This document shows, piece after piece, positions 1 through 5,447 of a stretch of 5,460 nt of DNA. The position numbers and the translations under genes were made by a program. The DNA comes from Reyranella sp. (lineage in GTDB: Bacteria > Pseudomonadota > Alphaproteobacteria > Reyranellales > Reyranellaceae), in the NCBI GenBank assembly GCA_016780605.1, contig JADHLS010000441.1:1-5460 (forward strand). Direction: 5' to 3'. The notes below the pieces were generated by a model that did no database searches, was not told where the DNA came from, and was given only the letters and a program-made list of their open reading frames with translations. Numbering within the stretch: the stretch's first letter is position 1; each line of letters begins with the position of its first letter.

Positions 1-74
1 GTCGGTCTCCATTGCTCTATCCGAGCAGTCCCACTCAACCACGATCGGAAGTCCGCAATGTGGCCGCGCGGTTA

Positions 75-115
75 CGTGCTGCTGACACTCGACACTGCAC
101 CGCTGTCGCTGCACG
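75..115 (-). terminator. Imperfect hairpin downstream of the protease gene
   Basis: CGTGC (75-79) and GCACG (111-115) can pair. The stem continues inward with GC and GACA/TGTC after a T:T mismatch and a one-base bulge, leaving a loop of about 16 bases. It lies about 30 bases past the protease stop codon, but there is no T-tract, so a termination role is only possible. Nothing else was recognised in 1-143. Confidence 0.2.
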
Positions 116-143
116 GGAATGGACGCGCATTGAAACGCCAGAC

Positions 144-2249
144 CTATATGATTTGGTTGCCTTGATGCGTCCACACTCCCAGGACGACGTCATTGAAGTC
201 GTTGTCGCCCGTGGCGCGCGGCAAGTCCTCGAAGCCGATGAGCAGTTCGTGATTGCCTGGCGTAATGCCCGACAGTACCTCGTTGAGGCCATTGGGGTTG
301 AGCGCGGCGAAGGAATGGAACACCGGTGTCTTGCCGAGAACCCCGAGGCTTGCGCTCATCAACACCGCCGCGCCGCTGTCGATGTTGGCCGGGCCGCCGT
401 TGGGGGCCCGGAACGAGAGGTCCGTCGGCACATTCCCATACTGGTCGAAGCCGTCCTGAATCAGGAAGAAGCCGATGCGCTGGTTGTTGCCCGGCGTCCC
501 GAGATCGAAGGTCCGCGCCTCCTGCGCCACCCCCAGCGAGTTGGCGAACAGCAGATGGGCGTCCAGGATGGTGCCGTCGCTGGCGACCTTGTAGAAACCC
601 ACGGAGTTCTTGAAAAACGACTCGGCGCTTTTCAGCTCGGCCGTGAAGCCGATCGCGCCGTCGCCGGTCAGCATCGGCTGGTTGGCGATGCCTCTGATCA
701 ACGCCGGATTGACGCTGACGCCCTCGCTGAGGCTCGGCAGGTAGTTGACGAAATTGATCGCGGTGTGGGCGTCGGTGCCGGCACCGCGATTGGTGATCAC
801 GAATTCGCCGCCGCTCGCGAAGTTGCCGTCGATCAGCACCGTCGATCCCCCGGTCGAGATGGTGACGGTGGTTGACCCGATTGCGATGCTTTCCCAGCTG
901 ATCCGGGCGCCCAGCACGTCGACGCCTCCGAAGCCAAAATTGTGGATCACATCGCCGTTGAGGTCGGCCACCGTGTCGCGCACCACGCTGTAGCCCGAGC
1001 CGAAATAGAAGGTGTCGGCCCCGGGGCCACCGCTCATCGTATTGTTGCCGCTGCCGGCGATCAGGACGTCGTTGCCGGCGCCGGCGCTCATATGGTCGTC
1101 GCGGTCATTGCCGACCAGTGTGTCGTTGCCGCTGCCGGTGATCAGGGTGCTGATCTCCGAGCGCAGGTCGCCATGGTACAGCAGCGCATTGTAGATGTTG
1201 CCCTTGGCCAGATAGCTGGGATCTCCTGCGTTGGCCTGGCTGTTGAGATCGGCCAGCTGCCCGTCCGAAAACCTCAGCCAGTGGCCCGGCCTCAGGTCGT
1301 CCACCTGGTCCTGTGCAAAGTTGTGCAGGTCGTAGATCGAGGCTGATCCGCCGGTCCACACGGTCGAGAAGATCTTGGCGGTCGTGGTGACTCCGGTGAG
1401 GGGCGCCGCCGCTCCGTTGATCGATTCCTGTCCGGTTATGGCATCCCAGCTGTAGGTCGCGACGGTGCCGGCCTTGCTGAAGTTCGCTCCGCCGTAGAGT
1501 TCTTGCAAAGCCGCGATGTCGTACATCATGTAGCTCTGCGGCGAGGAGCCGAGGCGCGCCTCGGTCGGCGTGCGGTCGATGCCGGGCGAGCCCAACCAGC
1601 TCGCATAGGTCATCACCGAGAACTCGTTGTCGTTGACGTCCGCCCGCAGCGCGCCGTGCAGGCCCGGGTCATGGCCGTGTTTGAGGCCGATCGAATGGCC
1701 GAGCTCGTGCATGATCGTGTTGAACTGATCGGTGCCGAAATACTGCGCGCTTGGCGGATTGCCGTTGACGCCCTCGAAATTGTCGCCGGCGTCGCGGCTG
1801 TCGGACTTGGCGTAGGGACCGTCGTTCGTTGGGAAGCGCGCCGCTGACCCGCCGGTCGCGGTCTGGGCAAAGCGCAGCGTGGCGTCAGCCGCGCTGCCGG
1901 AAGCCGCCTCCTGGAACACGACGTTGGCATAGGAGGCGATCAGGCCGAGGCTGGTAACGATCGCCGCCTTCTGGATGTCGGTCACCGGTACATGGCTGAC
2001 AGGATCGACGCTATTGGGCGAAGGCGTGATGTTGTAATCGGACGTCAAATGCGGAAACGCATACTTGATGGTGGTCGCAGGCGTCGTCCCCTGGAACGAC
2101 GTCGTCCAACGGAAATCCATGACTACAGCGGCGACGTTGGCGTCCGCCAAAGCCGCGCCGTTGAAGAACCCACCGAACAGGCCGCCCTTCGCCGTGTTGA
2201 ATATCGTGGCAAAGTATGTCTCGAGATCGTCGTCCGGTTGGCCCGCCAT
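144..2249 (-). CDS. Serralysin-type (M10) secreted zinc metalloprotease with RTX repeats and DUF4114-like C-terminus
   Basis: This is a calcium-dependent extracellular zinc endopeptidase of 701 residues. The zinc site HELGHSIGLKH is at residues 181-191: His181, His185 and His191 bind zinc and Glu182 is the catalytic base. The Met-turn SVMTY is at 211-215, with Tyr215 as the usual extra ligand. The family motif YMMYDIAALQELYGG follows at 240-254. Five RTX nonapeptides, some imperfect, run from about 372 to 417 (for example GSGNDTLVG and GAGNDVLIA) and should bind calcium in a parallel beta-roll. Residues about 545-693 resemble DUF4114, with the acidic signature GFEDLP (672-677) and GDNDFNDVVLGV (681-692). 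There is no N-terminal signal peptide, which fits type I secretion by an uncleaved C-terminal signal. The start is supported by GGGGAG six bases before the ATG. The gene follows an oxygenase gene by 31 bases on the same strand. Classical serralysins are about 480 residues, so the extra C-terminal domain is notable. Family assignment is firm; the substrate is unknown. Confidence 0.94.
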   Translation of the reverse strand: MAGQPDDDLETYFATIFNTAKGGLFGGFFNGAALADANVAAVVMDFRWTTSFQGTTPATTIKYAFPHLTSDYNITPSPNSVDPVSHVPVTDIQKAAIVTSLGLIASYANVVFQEAASGSAADATLRFAQTATGGSAARFPTNDGPYAKSDSRDAGDNFEGVNGNPPSAQYFGTDQFNTIMHELGHSIGLKHGHDPGLHGALRADVNDNEFSVMTYASWLGSPGIDRTPTEARLGSSPQSYMMYDIAALQELYGGANFSKAGTVATYSWDAITGQESINGAAAPLTGVTTTAKIFSTVWTGGSASIYDLHNFAQDQVDDLRPGHWLRFSDGQLADLNSQANAGDPSYLAKGNIYNALLYHGDLRSEISTLITGSGNDTLVGNDRDDHMSAGAGNDVLIAGSGNNTMSGGPGADTFYFGSGYSVVRDTVADLNGDVIHNFGFGGVDVLGARISWESIAIGSTTVTISTGGSTVLIDGNFASGGEFVITNRGAGTDAHTAINFVNYLPSLSEGVSVNPALIRGIANQPMLTGDGAIGFTAELKSAESFFKNSVGFYKVASDGTILDAHLLFANSLGVAQEARTFDLGTPGNNQRIGFFLIQDGFDQYGNVPTDLSFRAPNGGPANIDSGAAVLMSASLGVLGKTPVFHSFAALNPNGLNEVLSGITPGNHELLIGFEDLPRATGDNDFNDVVLGVWTHQGNQII

Positions 2250-2255
2250 TTAGGA

Positions 2256-2261
2256 CTCCCC
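2256..2261 (-). promoter_or_regulatory. Ribosome binding site of the metalloprotease gene
   Basis: Read on the minus strand, GGGGAG is followed by six bases (TCCTAA) and the ATG at 2249. It is a near-ideal Shine-Dalgarno site and fixes the protease start. It falls within the 31 bases after the oxygenase stop codon, consistent with co-transcription of the two genes. Confidence 0.7.
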
Positions 2262-2280
2262 TGCGAGAGGCTCTGAGGAG

Positions 2281-3210
2281 TTACACACGAGGAGGTCTGA
2301 CGGGACCGCCGGCCGACAGAAAGCTGAACACGCCGAAACGCCGCCCGCGCCTCACCGGCACGACCTCGTGCAAGAGCGACGAGGAGAACACCACCGCGCC
2401 CCCGGCGACTGGCCGGTAGAGGCCGCGGCCGAACTCGGGAAAGCGCAGCTCGCCGCCCAGGTACTCGTCGGGGGAATTGAGGTTGATGCTGATGGCGAAC
2501 TGGCGGTGCGCAGTATGGCTGCTGGTATTGTCGCGATGGCGCCCGAAACGCCCGCCACTGTCAGCGTCGTAGCAGCCGATGATCGGCGCCTCGATCACAT
2601 TGATGCCGACATGGAACGCCCGCAGGATCGCAGGCACGATCCGCCGCACCATGCGGTCGCGCAGTTGCACGAACAATCGTGCATCGTTGAGTTGGACGTC
2701 CGCACGGCGCTTGATCTCGCTATTGACGACATTGCCGACCGCGGATCCGACGCGATTGGCGACCTTGTCGTGGTCTCGCCAATAGTCGATCAACGTCCGG
2801 CAGAGCTCGACCTCGATCACGCGCTCCAGCAGCAGTACAGGTGCAGCGGCCTGCACCAACGTCGGTGAGGTCGCGCCATAGAGCTGCATCGCCAATGCGG
2901 CAACGTCCTCCGTCTTCGTGTCTGCCAGCACGGCCGCGACACGGCCGGCGGCATCGACCACGACCGCCAAAGGTCCCTTGGCCCCGAAGGCATCGCCAAA
3001 TTCACCCAATCGGTCGACGAGACAGGAAGCAGCTTCTTCCGACGGCTGCGCCGAGACGACATGCAGCAGCGTCTCGCAGACGGCCAGCTGATGGACGAGT
3101 GTCGCGGCTGGAGGAGCCGCGAGCCAGTAGACTCTCGCCATGCCGGACGTGGACGGGTCCCAGGAGTCGAAGAGCGATCCCGACGCCATCGGAAGCGTGA
3201 TCCTCGGCAT
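2281..3210 (-). CDS. Fe(II)/2-oxoglutarate-dependent oxygenase, prolyl-4-hydroxylase type, with redoxin-like N-terminus
   Basis: This 309-residue protein should hydroxylate a protein or small molecule using O2, Fe(II) and 2-oxoglutarate. The C-terminal double-stranded beta-helix is clear. The iron ligands are the HRD motif (His225, Asp227) and His281 in LLHEV, and Arg291 in RRFGVFSFL is the expected 2-oxoglutarate contact. The segment YLGGELRFPEFG (250-261) is typical of prolyl-4-hydroxylase-like members. Residues 1-120 read like a degenerate thioredoxin/peroxiredoxin fold (GPLAVVVDAAGRVAAVL at 79-95) without a recognisable peroxidatic Cys motif; this part is inference. The ATG at 3210 directly follows an in-frame TAA and has no good ribosome site. 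ATG at 3189 (Met8) has GAGGA 11 bases upstream and is a possible alternative start. The protein has no signal peptide, so it is cytoplasmic. It lies directly upstream of the protease gene on the same strand, so the protease or a co-secreted protein could be its substrate; this is speculative. Confidence 0.88.
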   Translation of the reverse strand: MPRITLPMASGSLFDSWDPSTSGMARVYWLAAPPAATLVHQLAVCETLLHVVSAQPSEEAASCLVDRLGEFGDAFGAKGPLAVVVDAAGRVAAVLADTKTEDVAALAMQLYGATSPTLVQAAAPVLLLERVIEVELCRTLIDYWRDHDKVANRVGSAVGNVVNSEIKRRADVQLNDARLFVQLRDRMVRRIVPAILRAFHVGINVIEAPIIGCYDADSGGRFGRHRDNTSSHTAHRQFAISINLNSPDEYLGGELRFPEFGRGLYRPVAGGAVVFSSSLLHEVVPVRRGRRFGVFSFLSAGGPVRPPRV

Positions 3211-3510
3211 TTAGTCGCCGACACTCACGCTCATGGAGGGCTGACGAGTCGCCATACCGCCAGAAGTATGAGCAGGCGATACACGCAAAGAATTTCAGTC
3301 TGCTGACATGGATGAAGGAGTTTTGAGGTCCGCGCCGCCACTCCGCCGCTCACGACAATATTTGCGTTTCAACTGATACAACAGAGCGTGCGAGTGAGGG
3401 ATGGCGTTGTGCCTGTGCGCCTCACCCTCGGCGCAAGCGCTTTTGTCCTCGTCAGGACTTTGAAAGCCACCCGCCCCTACGGTTTGACGGCTTAGGAGGG
3501 TGGGGATCCG
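3211..3510. other. Divergent intergenic region between the oxygenase and the ten-Cys protein
   Basis: This 300-base stretch separates the minus-strand oxygenase from the plus-strand exported protein, so it must hold promoters for both directions. I found no convincing -35/-10 pair for either. Visible structure is limited to two short hairpins in the likely plus-strand leader. One pairs TGCGCC (3416-3421) with GGCGCA (3430-3435). The other pairs GTCCT (3445-3449) with AGGAC (3454-3458) around a CGTC loop. Both are short and may be chance. No open reading frame here looks like a gene. Confidence 0.5.
3494..3500 (+). promoter_or_regulatory. Ribosome binding site of the ten-Cys exported protein
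   Basis: AGGAGGG matches the anti-Shine-Dalgarno sequence closely and lies 10 bases before the ATG at 3511. The spacing is slightly long, but the match supports this start and the reality of an otherwise unrecognised gene. Confidence 0.65.
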
Positions 3511-4050
3511 ATGCGGTGGGGGTTCGAGCGGCGCGCTTGGCCGCTGCTGTGGCTCGCAATGATGCAGGCAAGTTCTTCGTCGTGGGCGCAAGGCCCCGTT
3601 GGCGATGCCACCCTCCTTGCCGCTTACTGTGTCGGCGTCATCGAAAGGCGCACTGGCGAGCGTGAAGTCACGCTCTCGCAATCGTGCGCCGTGCCAGGCT
3701 GCGATGCCGTCCATCGCCTTCTGGCTCGCGATGAGGCTGAAGACGCCGAGCGGCTGCCGCGGTTTCGTGGCTACGTCGGCGCCAAGCTCCTGACGACTCC
3801 GGCGGACGCCCGGGGTTCCTTGCAGAGCGCCCTCGAACTGGCCCGGGAGAATGGCGGCAAGGACCGTGATCGGTGCACTGCCGACAGGCGCTCGACCGTC
3901 GGCAGGATGCGAGAAGCTTGCGCCCAATTCTGCGGGACAGACGGAGGAACGGCCGTCAGCCCACAGTGCGCGCCATGCACGGAGAAGTACGAGAGCGCCA
4001 GCTGCAGGCGGACCTATCGCTGCAATGACCTGTCCTGGCTGCCCTTCTGA
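3511..4050 (+). CDS. Exported ten-cysteine protein of unknown function
   Basis: I do not recognise a named family. The 179-residue product begins with a basic, then hydrophobic segment (RRAWPLLWLAMMQA) and a probable signal peptidase I site after SSWA at residue 26, so it should be exported to the periplasm or beyond. The mature part has ten Cys (40, 59, 64, 122, 137, 141, 153, 156, 165, 171), an even number that could form five disulfides; six of them crowd residues 137-171, including CAPC at 153-156. The AYCVGVIERR segment right after the signal peptide resembles small secreted hypothetical proteins I associate with Bradyrhizobium-type genomes. A strong AGGAGGG site precedes the ATG. Codon third positions are GC-rich, as in the neighbours. 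The next gene also encodes a small exported Cys-containing protein. A long reading frame on the opposite strand is judged to be a shadow. Confidence 0.75.
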   Translation: MRWGFERRAWPLLWLAMMQASSSSWAQGPVGDATLLAAYCVGVIERRTGEREVTLSQSCAVPGCDAVHRLLARDEAEDAERLPRFRGYVGAKLLTTPADARGSLQSALELARENGGKDRDRCTADRRSTVGRMREACAQFCGTDGGTAVSPQCAPCTEKYESASCRRTYRCNDLSWLPF

Positions 4051-4058
4051 GCGGGCCC

Positions 4059-4130
4059 CGACAAGGTCGCCAGTCGCCTTCATGCCCGTCAGTACTGCGT
4101 AACATCGCAGACGCCTTGTCGCCCCTTTTT
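4059..4130 (+). terminator. Possible branched terminator after the ten-Cys gene
   Basis: CGACAAGG (4059-4066) can pair with CCTTGTCG (4114-4121), enclosing a smaller hairpin CTGCG/CGCAG (4095-4099 with 4106-4110). The structure is followed by TTTTT at 4126-4130. The outer loop is large (47 bases), so this is not a classical compact terminator. The T-run directly after the stem and the position just past the stop codon make it plausible. Confidence 0.35.
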
Positions 4131-4164
4131 CGGCCGACCTTCCATCTGCTCGAACAATTTGAGC

Positions 4165-4171
4165 AAAGGAG
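4165..4171 (+). promoter_or_regulatory. Ribosome binding site deciding the start of the four-Cys protein
   Basis: AAAGGAG lies eight bases before ATG 4180. It selects this ATG over the in-frame TTG at 4159, which would itself lie upstream of the site and would displace the signal peptide from the N-terminus. Confidence 0.7.
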
Positions 4172-4179
4172 AGACGACC

Positions 4180-4542
4180 ATGAATACCTTCCTCAAGGCA
4201 TTGATCGCGACAGCCGCGATCTCTGTTCCAGGTATCGCCTTCGCGCAGTCGACGGACGCCGCCTACTGCAACGCGCTGGTCGACAAATACGAACACTACC
4301 TCGACAGGGGTTCCAGATTCGGCGGTCAACCGCAGAGCGCCGAAGCGAGACTTTCGATGGCCCAGTGCCAGGCAGGCGATTCGCGCGGCATTCCCGGCCT
4401 CGAGAAGGCGCTGGTGGATGCCAGGATCGGTCTGCCGTCGCGTGAGGCGGTGTCCGAAAAGGCCGCTGCCACCGACAGGAACTGTGGCGTCGAGACGTGG
4501 TCGACGGAAAAGATGATGTATGTCGGCGTACCCTGCCGATGA
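4180..4542 (+). CDS. Small exported four-cysteine protein of unknown function
   Basis: The product has 120 residues. Residues 1-22 form a clear Sec signal peptide (MNTFLKALIATAAISVPGIAFA) with the expected cut after AFA, giving a mature protein of about 98 residues beginning QSTDAAYC. Four Cys (30, 63, 102, 119) could form two disulfides in the periplasm. The mature region is mostly helical in character (YCNALVDKYEHYLDRG, then ARLSMAQCQAGDSRGIPGLEKALVDARIGLP). The pattern resembles small periplasmic proteins I recall as hypothetical in Bradyrhizobium relatives, but I cannot name a family or function. The start at 4180 is chosen from AAAGGAG eight bases upstream. It follows the ten-Cys gene by 129 bases and is followed by a strong hairpin, so it is probably its own unit or the end of a short operon. 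Confidence 0.85.
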   Translation: MNTFLKALIATAAISVPGIAFAQSTDAAYCNALVDKYEHYLDRGSRFGGQPQSAEARLSMAQCQAGDSRGIPGLEKALVDARIGLPSREAVSEKAAATDRNCGVETWSTEKMMYVGVPCR

Positions 4543-4566
4543 CCCTTCGCACGATGCGATGAACCT

Positions 4567-4611
4567 CTGCACGGCTTCCCGCCCCCGCATCCGGGGCGGG
4601 AAGCTGCGCAG
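4567..4611 (+). terminator. Strong GC-rich hairpin, probable terminator of the four-Cys gene
   Basis: A perfect 12-bp inverted repeat pairs GCTTCCCGCCCC (4574-4585) with GGGGCGGGAAGC (4593-4604) around a seven-base loop. Pairing extends outward through one G:T and one A/C mismatch to CTGC/GCAG, giving about 19 paired positions. It begins 25 bases after the stop codon. No T-tract follows directly (TTTT occurs only about 20 bases later), so it may act as a stem-only terminator or mRNA 3' stabiliser. Confidence 0.7.
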
Positions 4612-4661
4612 GTCCGTCGACGCAGCAAGTTTTGTCCGTTGGCAGATCGGTGGAGATCCCC

Positions 4662-4832
4662 ATGCCTGACAGGCGGCGCCTCAACCTCTTTGACCGCCTC
4701 GAATGGGTCCTGTTCCTGCTGGCTGCCAGTCTGCTTTCATGGGTGATATACTTGGCACTCACGGCTGCCGTGAATTCCACCTATTGGGCTTGGTCCAGCC
4801 CCGTGCGATCAGCTTTGGCCAACATTGGATGA
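4662..4832 (+). CDS. Small single-span membrane protein of unknown function
   Basis: The 56-residue product starts with a basic N-terminus (MPDRRRLNLFDRLEW), then a hydrophobic stretch at about residues 16-37 (VLFLLAASLLSWVIYLALTAAV) that should cross the inner membrane once, then a short tail rich in Trp, Tyr and Ser. The positive-inside rule suggests a cytoplasmic N-terminus. GGAG at 4652-4655 lies six bases before the ATG, which is why I prefer it over the in-frame upstream start near 4632. The gene stands between the strong hairpin and the phage-like region, and its stop codon lies inside a 21-bp palindrome. No family is recognised. It could be a chance open frame, but the ribosome site and clean membrane span argue for a gene. 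Confidence 0.55.
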   Translation: MPDRRRLNLFDRLEWVLFLLAASLLSWVIYLALTAAVNSTYWAWSSPVRSALANIG

Positions 4833-4848
4833 CTGCACTGCAGTCATC
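4828..4848. repeat. 21-bp palindrome overlapping the stop codon of the membrane protein
   Basis: GATGACTGCA and TGCAGTCATC form perfect 10-base arms around a single central C. The left arm includes the TGA stop codon at 4830-4832. Similar octamers flank it: AACATTGG before (4821-4828) and AACATTTGG after (4850-4858). It could be an operator for a dimeric regulator, a weak terminator (no T-tract follows), or part of a phage recognition site. The symmetry is directly visible; the role is not. Confidence 0.5.
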
Positions 4849-4952
4849 AACATTTGGCGTCGCGCGGCATTCCGCGTCTAGCCCTGGGGCCTTCTGGAGC
4901 GCCAAAAGTCGCAATAATTGTTCGTCCACTTCTCTCGACTGATGTTCTCGAT

Positions 4953-4967
4953 GTTCTTGAAAAGTTC
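4953..4967 (+). promoter_or_regulatory. Candidate LexA (SOS) operator, GTTC-N7-GTTC
   Basis: GTTC TTGAAAA GTTC is an exact match to the direct-repeat LexA operator known for alphaproteobacteria (GTTCN7GTTC). The seven-base spacer contains the -35 box of the candidate promoter, so a bound repressor would block RNA polymerase. By chance such a match would be expected roughly once per 30 kb counting both strands, so position is the main support. A further GTTC lies at 4944-4947, with a five-base gap. Confidence 0.5.
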
Positions 4968-4985
4968 TCGTACCTGAGTTATGTT
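4957..4985 (+). promoter_or_regulatory. Candidate sigma-70 promoter of the terminase gene
   Basis: TTGAAA (4957-4962, five of six to consensus) and TATGTT (4980-4985, four of six) are separated by the ideal 17 bases. Transcription would start near 4992, which is the ATG of the small-terminase gene, so the mRNA would be leaderless, or would have a leader of about nine bases if ATG 5001 is used. Prediction by eye only. Confidence 0.45.
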
Positions 4986-4991
4986 CAGCCC

Positions 4992-5447
4992 ATGACCGCC
5001 ATGGGCCGCCCCATCCTTTACGATCCCGCCTTGTGCGAGCAGGCGCACAACTACTGCCTGCTCGGCGCCACCAACGACGAGCTCGCCGAGTTCTTCGGCG
5101 TGTCGCCTCGGACCATCGATCGATGGATCGCCGACCAGCCCGACTTTGGCGACGCCGTCAGGCGAGGCCGCATCGTCGCCGACTCGCGCGTGGCGCGCGG
5201 CCTCTATGAGCGCGCCGTGGGCTACGACCGAACGGTCGAGCGCTCGGTCGTCATCGGTGGCGAGCTGAAGCCCGTCACCAGCACGATTCATTATCCGCCC
5301 AACGTCCAGGCCTGCATCTTCTGGCTGCGCAACCGACGCCGCCGAGCCTGGCGCGATATCGCCGACGCTCCAAATCCGAACCACGTCGACGATATCGCTC
5401 TGCTCGATGCCGCCGGCGAGAGCGCACGCCACCGTGACGGTGATTGA
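4992..5447 (+). CDS. Phage terminase small subunit-like protein
   Basis: The 151-residue product resembles small-terminase-like proteins of rhizobial prophages, which recognise phage DNA and hand it to the large terminase for packaging. The GRPILYDPALCEQAHNYCLLGA opening leads into a helix-turn-helix at about residues 26-46 (NDELAEFFGVSPRTIDRWI). The conserved stretch DFGDAVRRGRIVADSRVARGLYERAVGY follows (51-78), then a beta-rich segment and YPPNVQACIFWLRNRRRRAWRD (101-122). I chose ATG 4992, whose product starts MTAMGRP; ATG 5001 (MGRP) is equally possible because family members usually begin just before GRP. Neither has a clear ribosome site. The frame is open back to 4854, but that extension is not family-like. 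The last bases overlap the start of the next frame, as expected for a packaging operon. No other phage gene lies to the left. Confidence 0.85.
   Translation: MTAMGRPILYDPALCEQAHNYCLLGATNDELAEFFGVSPRTIDRWIADQPDFGDAVRRGRIVADSRVARGLYERAVGYDRTVERSVVIGGELKPVTSTIHYPPNVQACIFWLRNRRRRAWRDIADAPNPNHVDDIALLDAAGESARHRDGD

Larger units (their letters stand above)
4833..4991. other. AT-richer non-coding stretch before the terminase gene
   Basis: This 159-base region is visibly richer in A and T than the genes on either side, notably at 4905-4990. It holds part of the 21-bp palindrome, a small CGCGG-CATT-CCGCG hairpin (4863-4876), five copies of GTTC (4920, 4944, 4953, 4964, 4983) and a candidate promoter. 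The terminase frame stays open back to 4854, but the translated extension has no resemblance to the family, so I treat it as non-coding. No tRNA or integrase site was recognised. Confidence 0.5.

Noticed and set aside
12..875. 287-codon plus-strand frame opposite the C-terminal part of the protease gene
   Set aside because: The minus-strand frame encodes clear RTX and DUF4114-like sequence; the plus-strand product has no domain-like pattern.
3211..3234. Seven-codon minus-strand frame (MSVSVGD) ending directly before the oxygenase ATG
   Set aside because: The TAA-ATG junction could suggest translational coupling, but neither start has a ribosome site and a frame this short is expected by chance.
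3416..3458. Two small hairpins upstream of the ten-Cys gene as a riboswitch or attenuator
   Set aside because: Stems are only five to six pairs with no conserved aptamer-like sequence; likely chance.
3295..4590. 431-codon open frame on the minus strand across both exported-protein genes
   Set aside because: Its product is low-complexity and Arg/Gly/Ala-rich with no recognisable domain. It lies opposite two frames with signal peptides and good ribosome sites, so it is a GC-rich shadow.
4193..4780. 195-codon minus-strand frame across the four-Cys gene and the strong hairpin
   Set aside because: Arg/Ser-rich shadow product that would run through the terminator hairpin and has no ribosome site I could see.
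4854..4991. N-terminal extension of the terminase frame
   Set aside because: The frame is open, but the extra 46 residues do not look like the family, which begins just before GRP, and the stretch contains the candidate promoter and operator.
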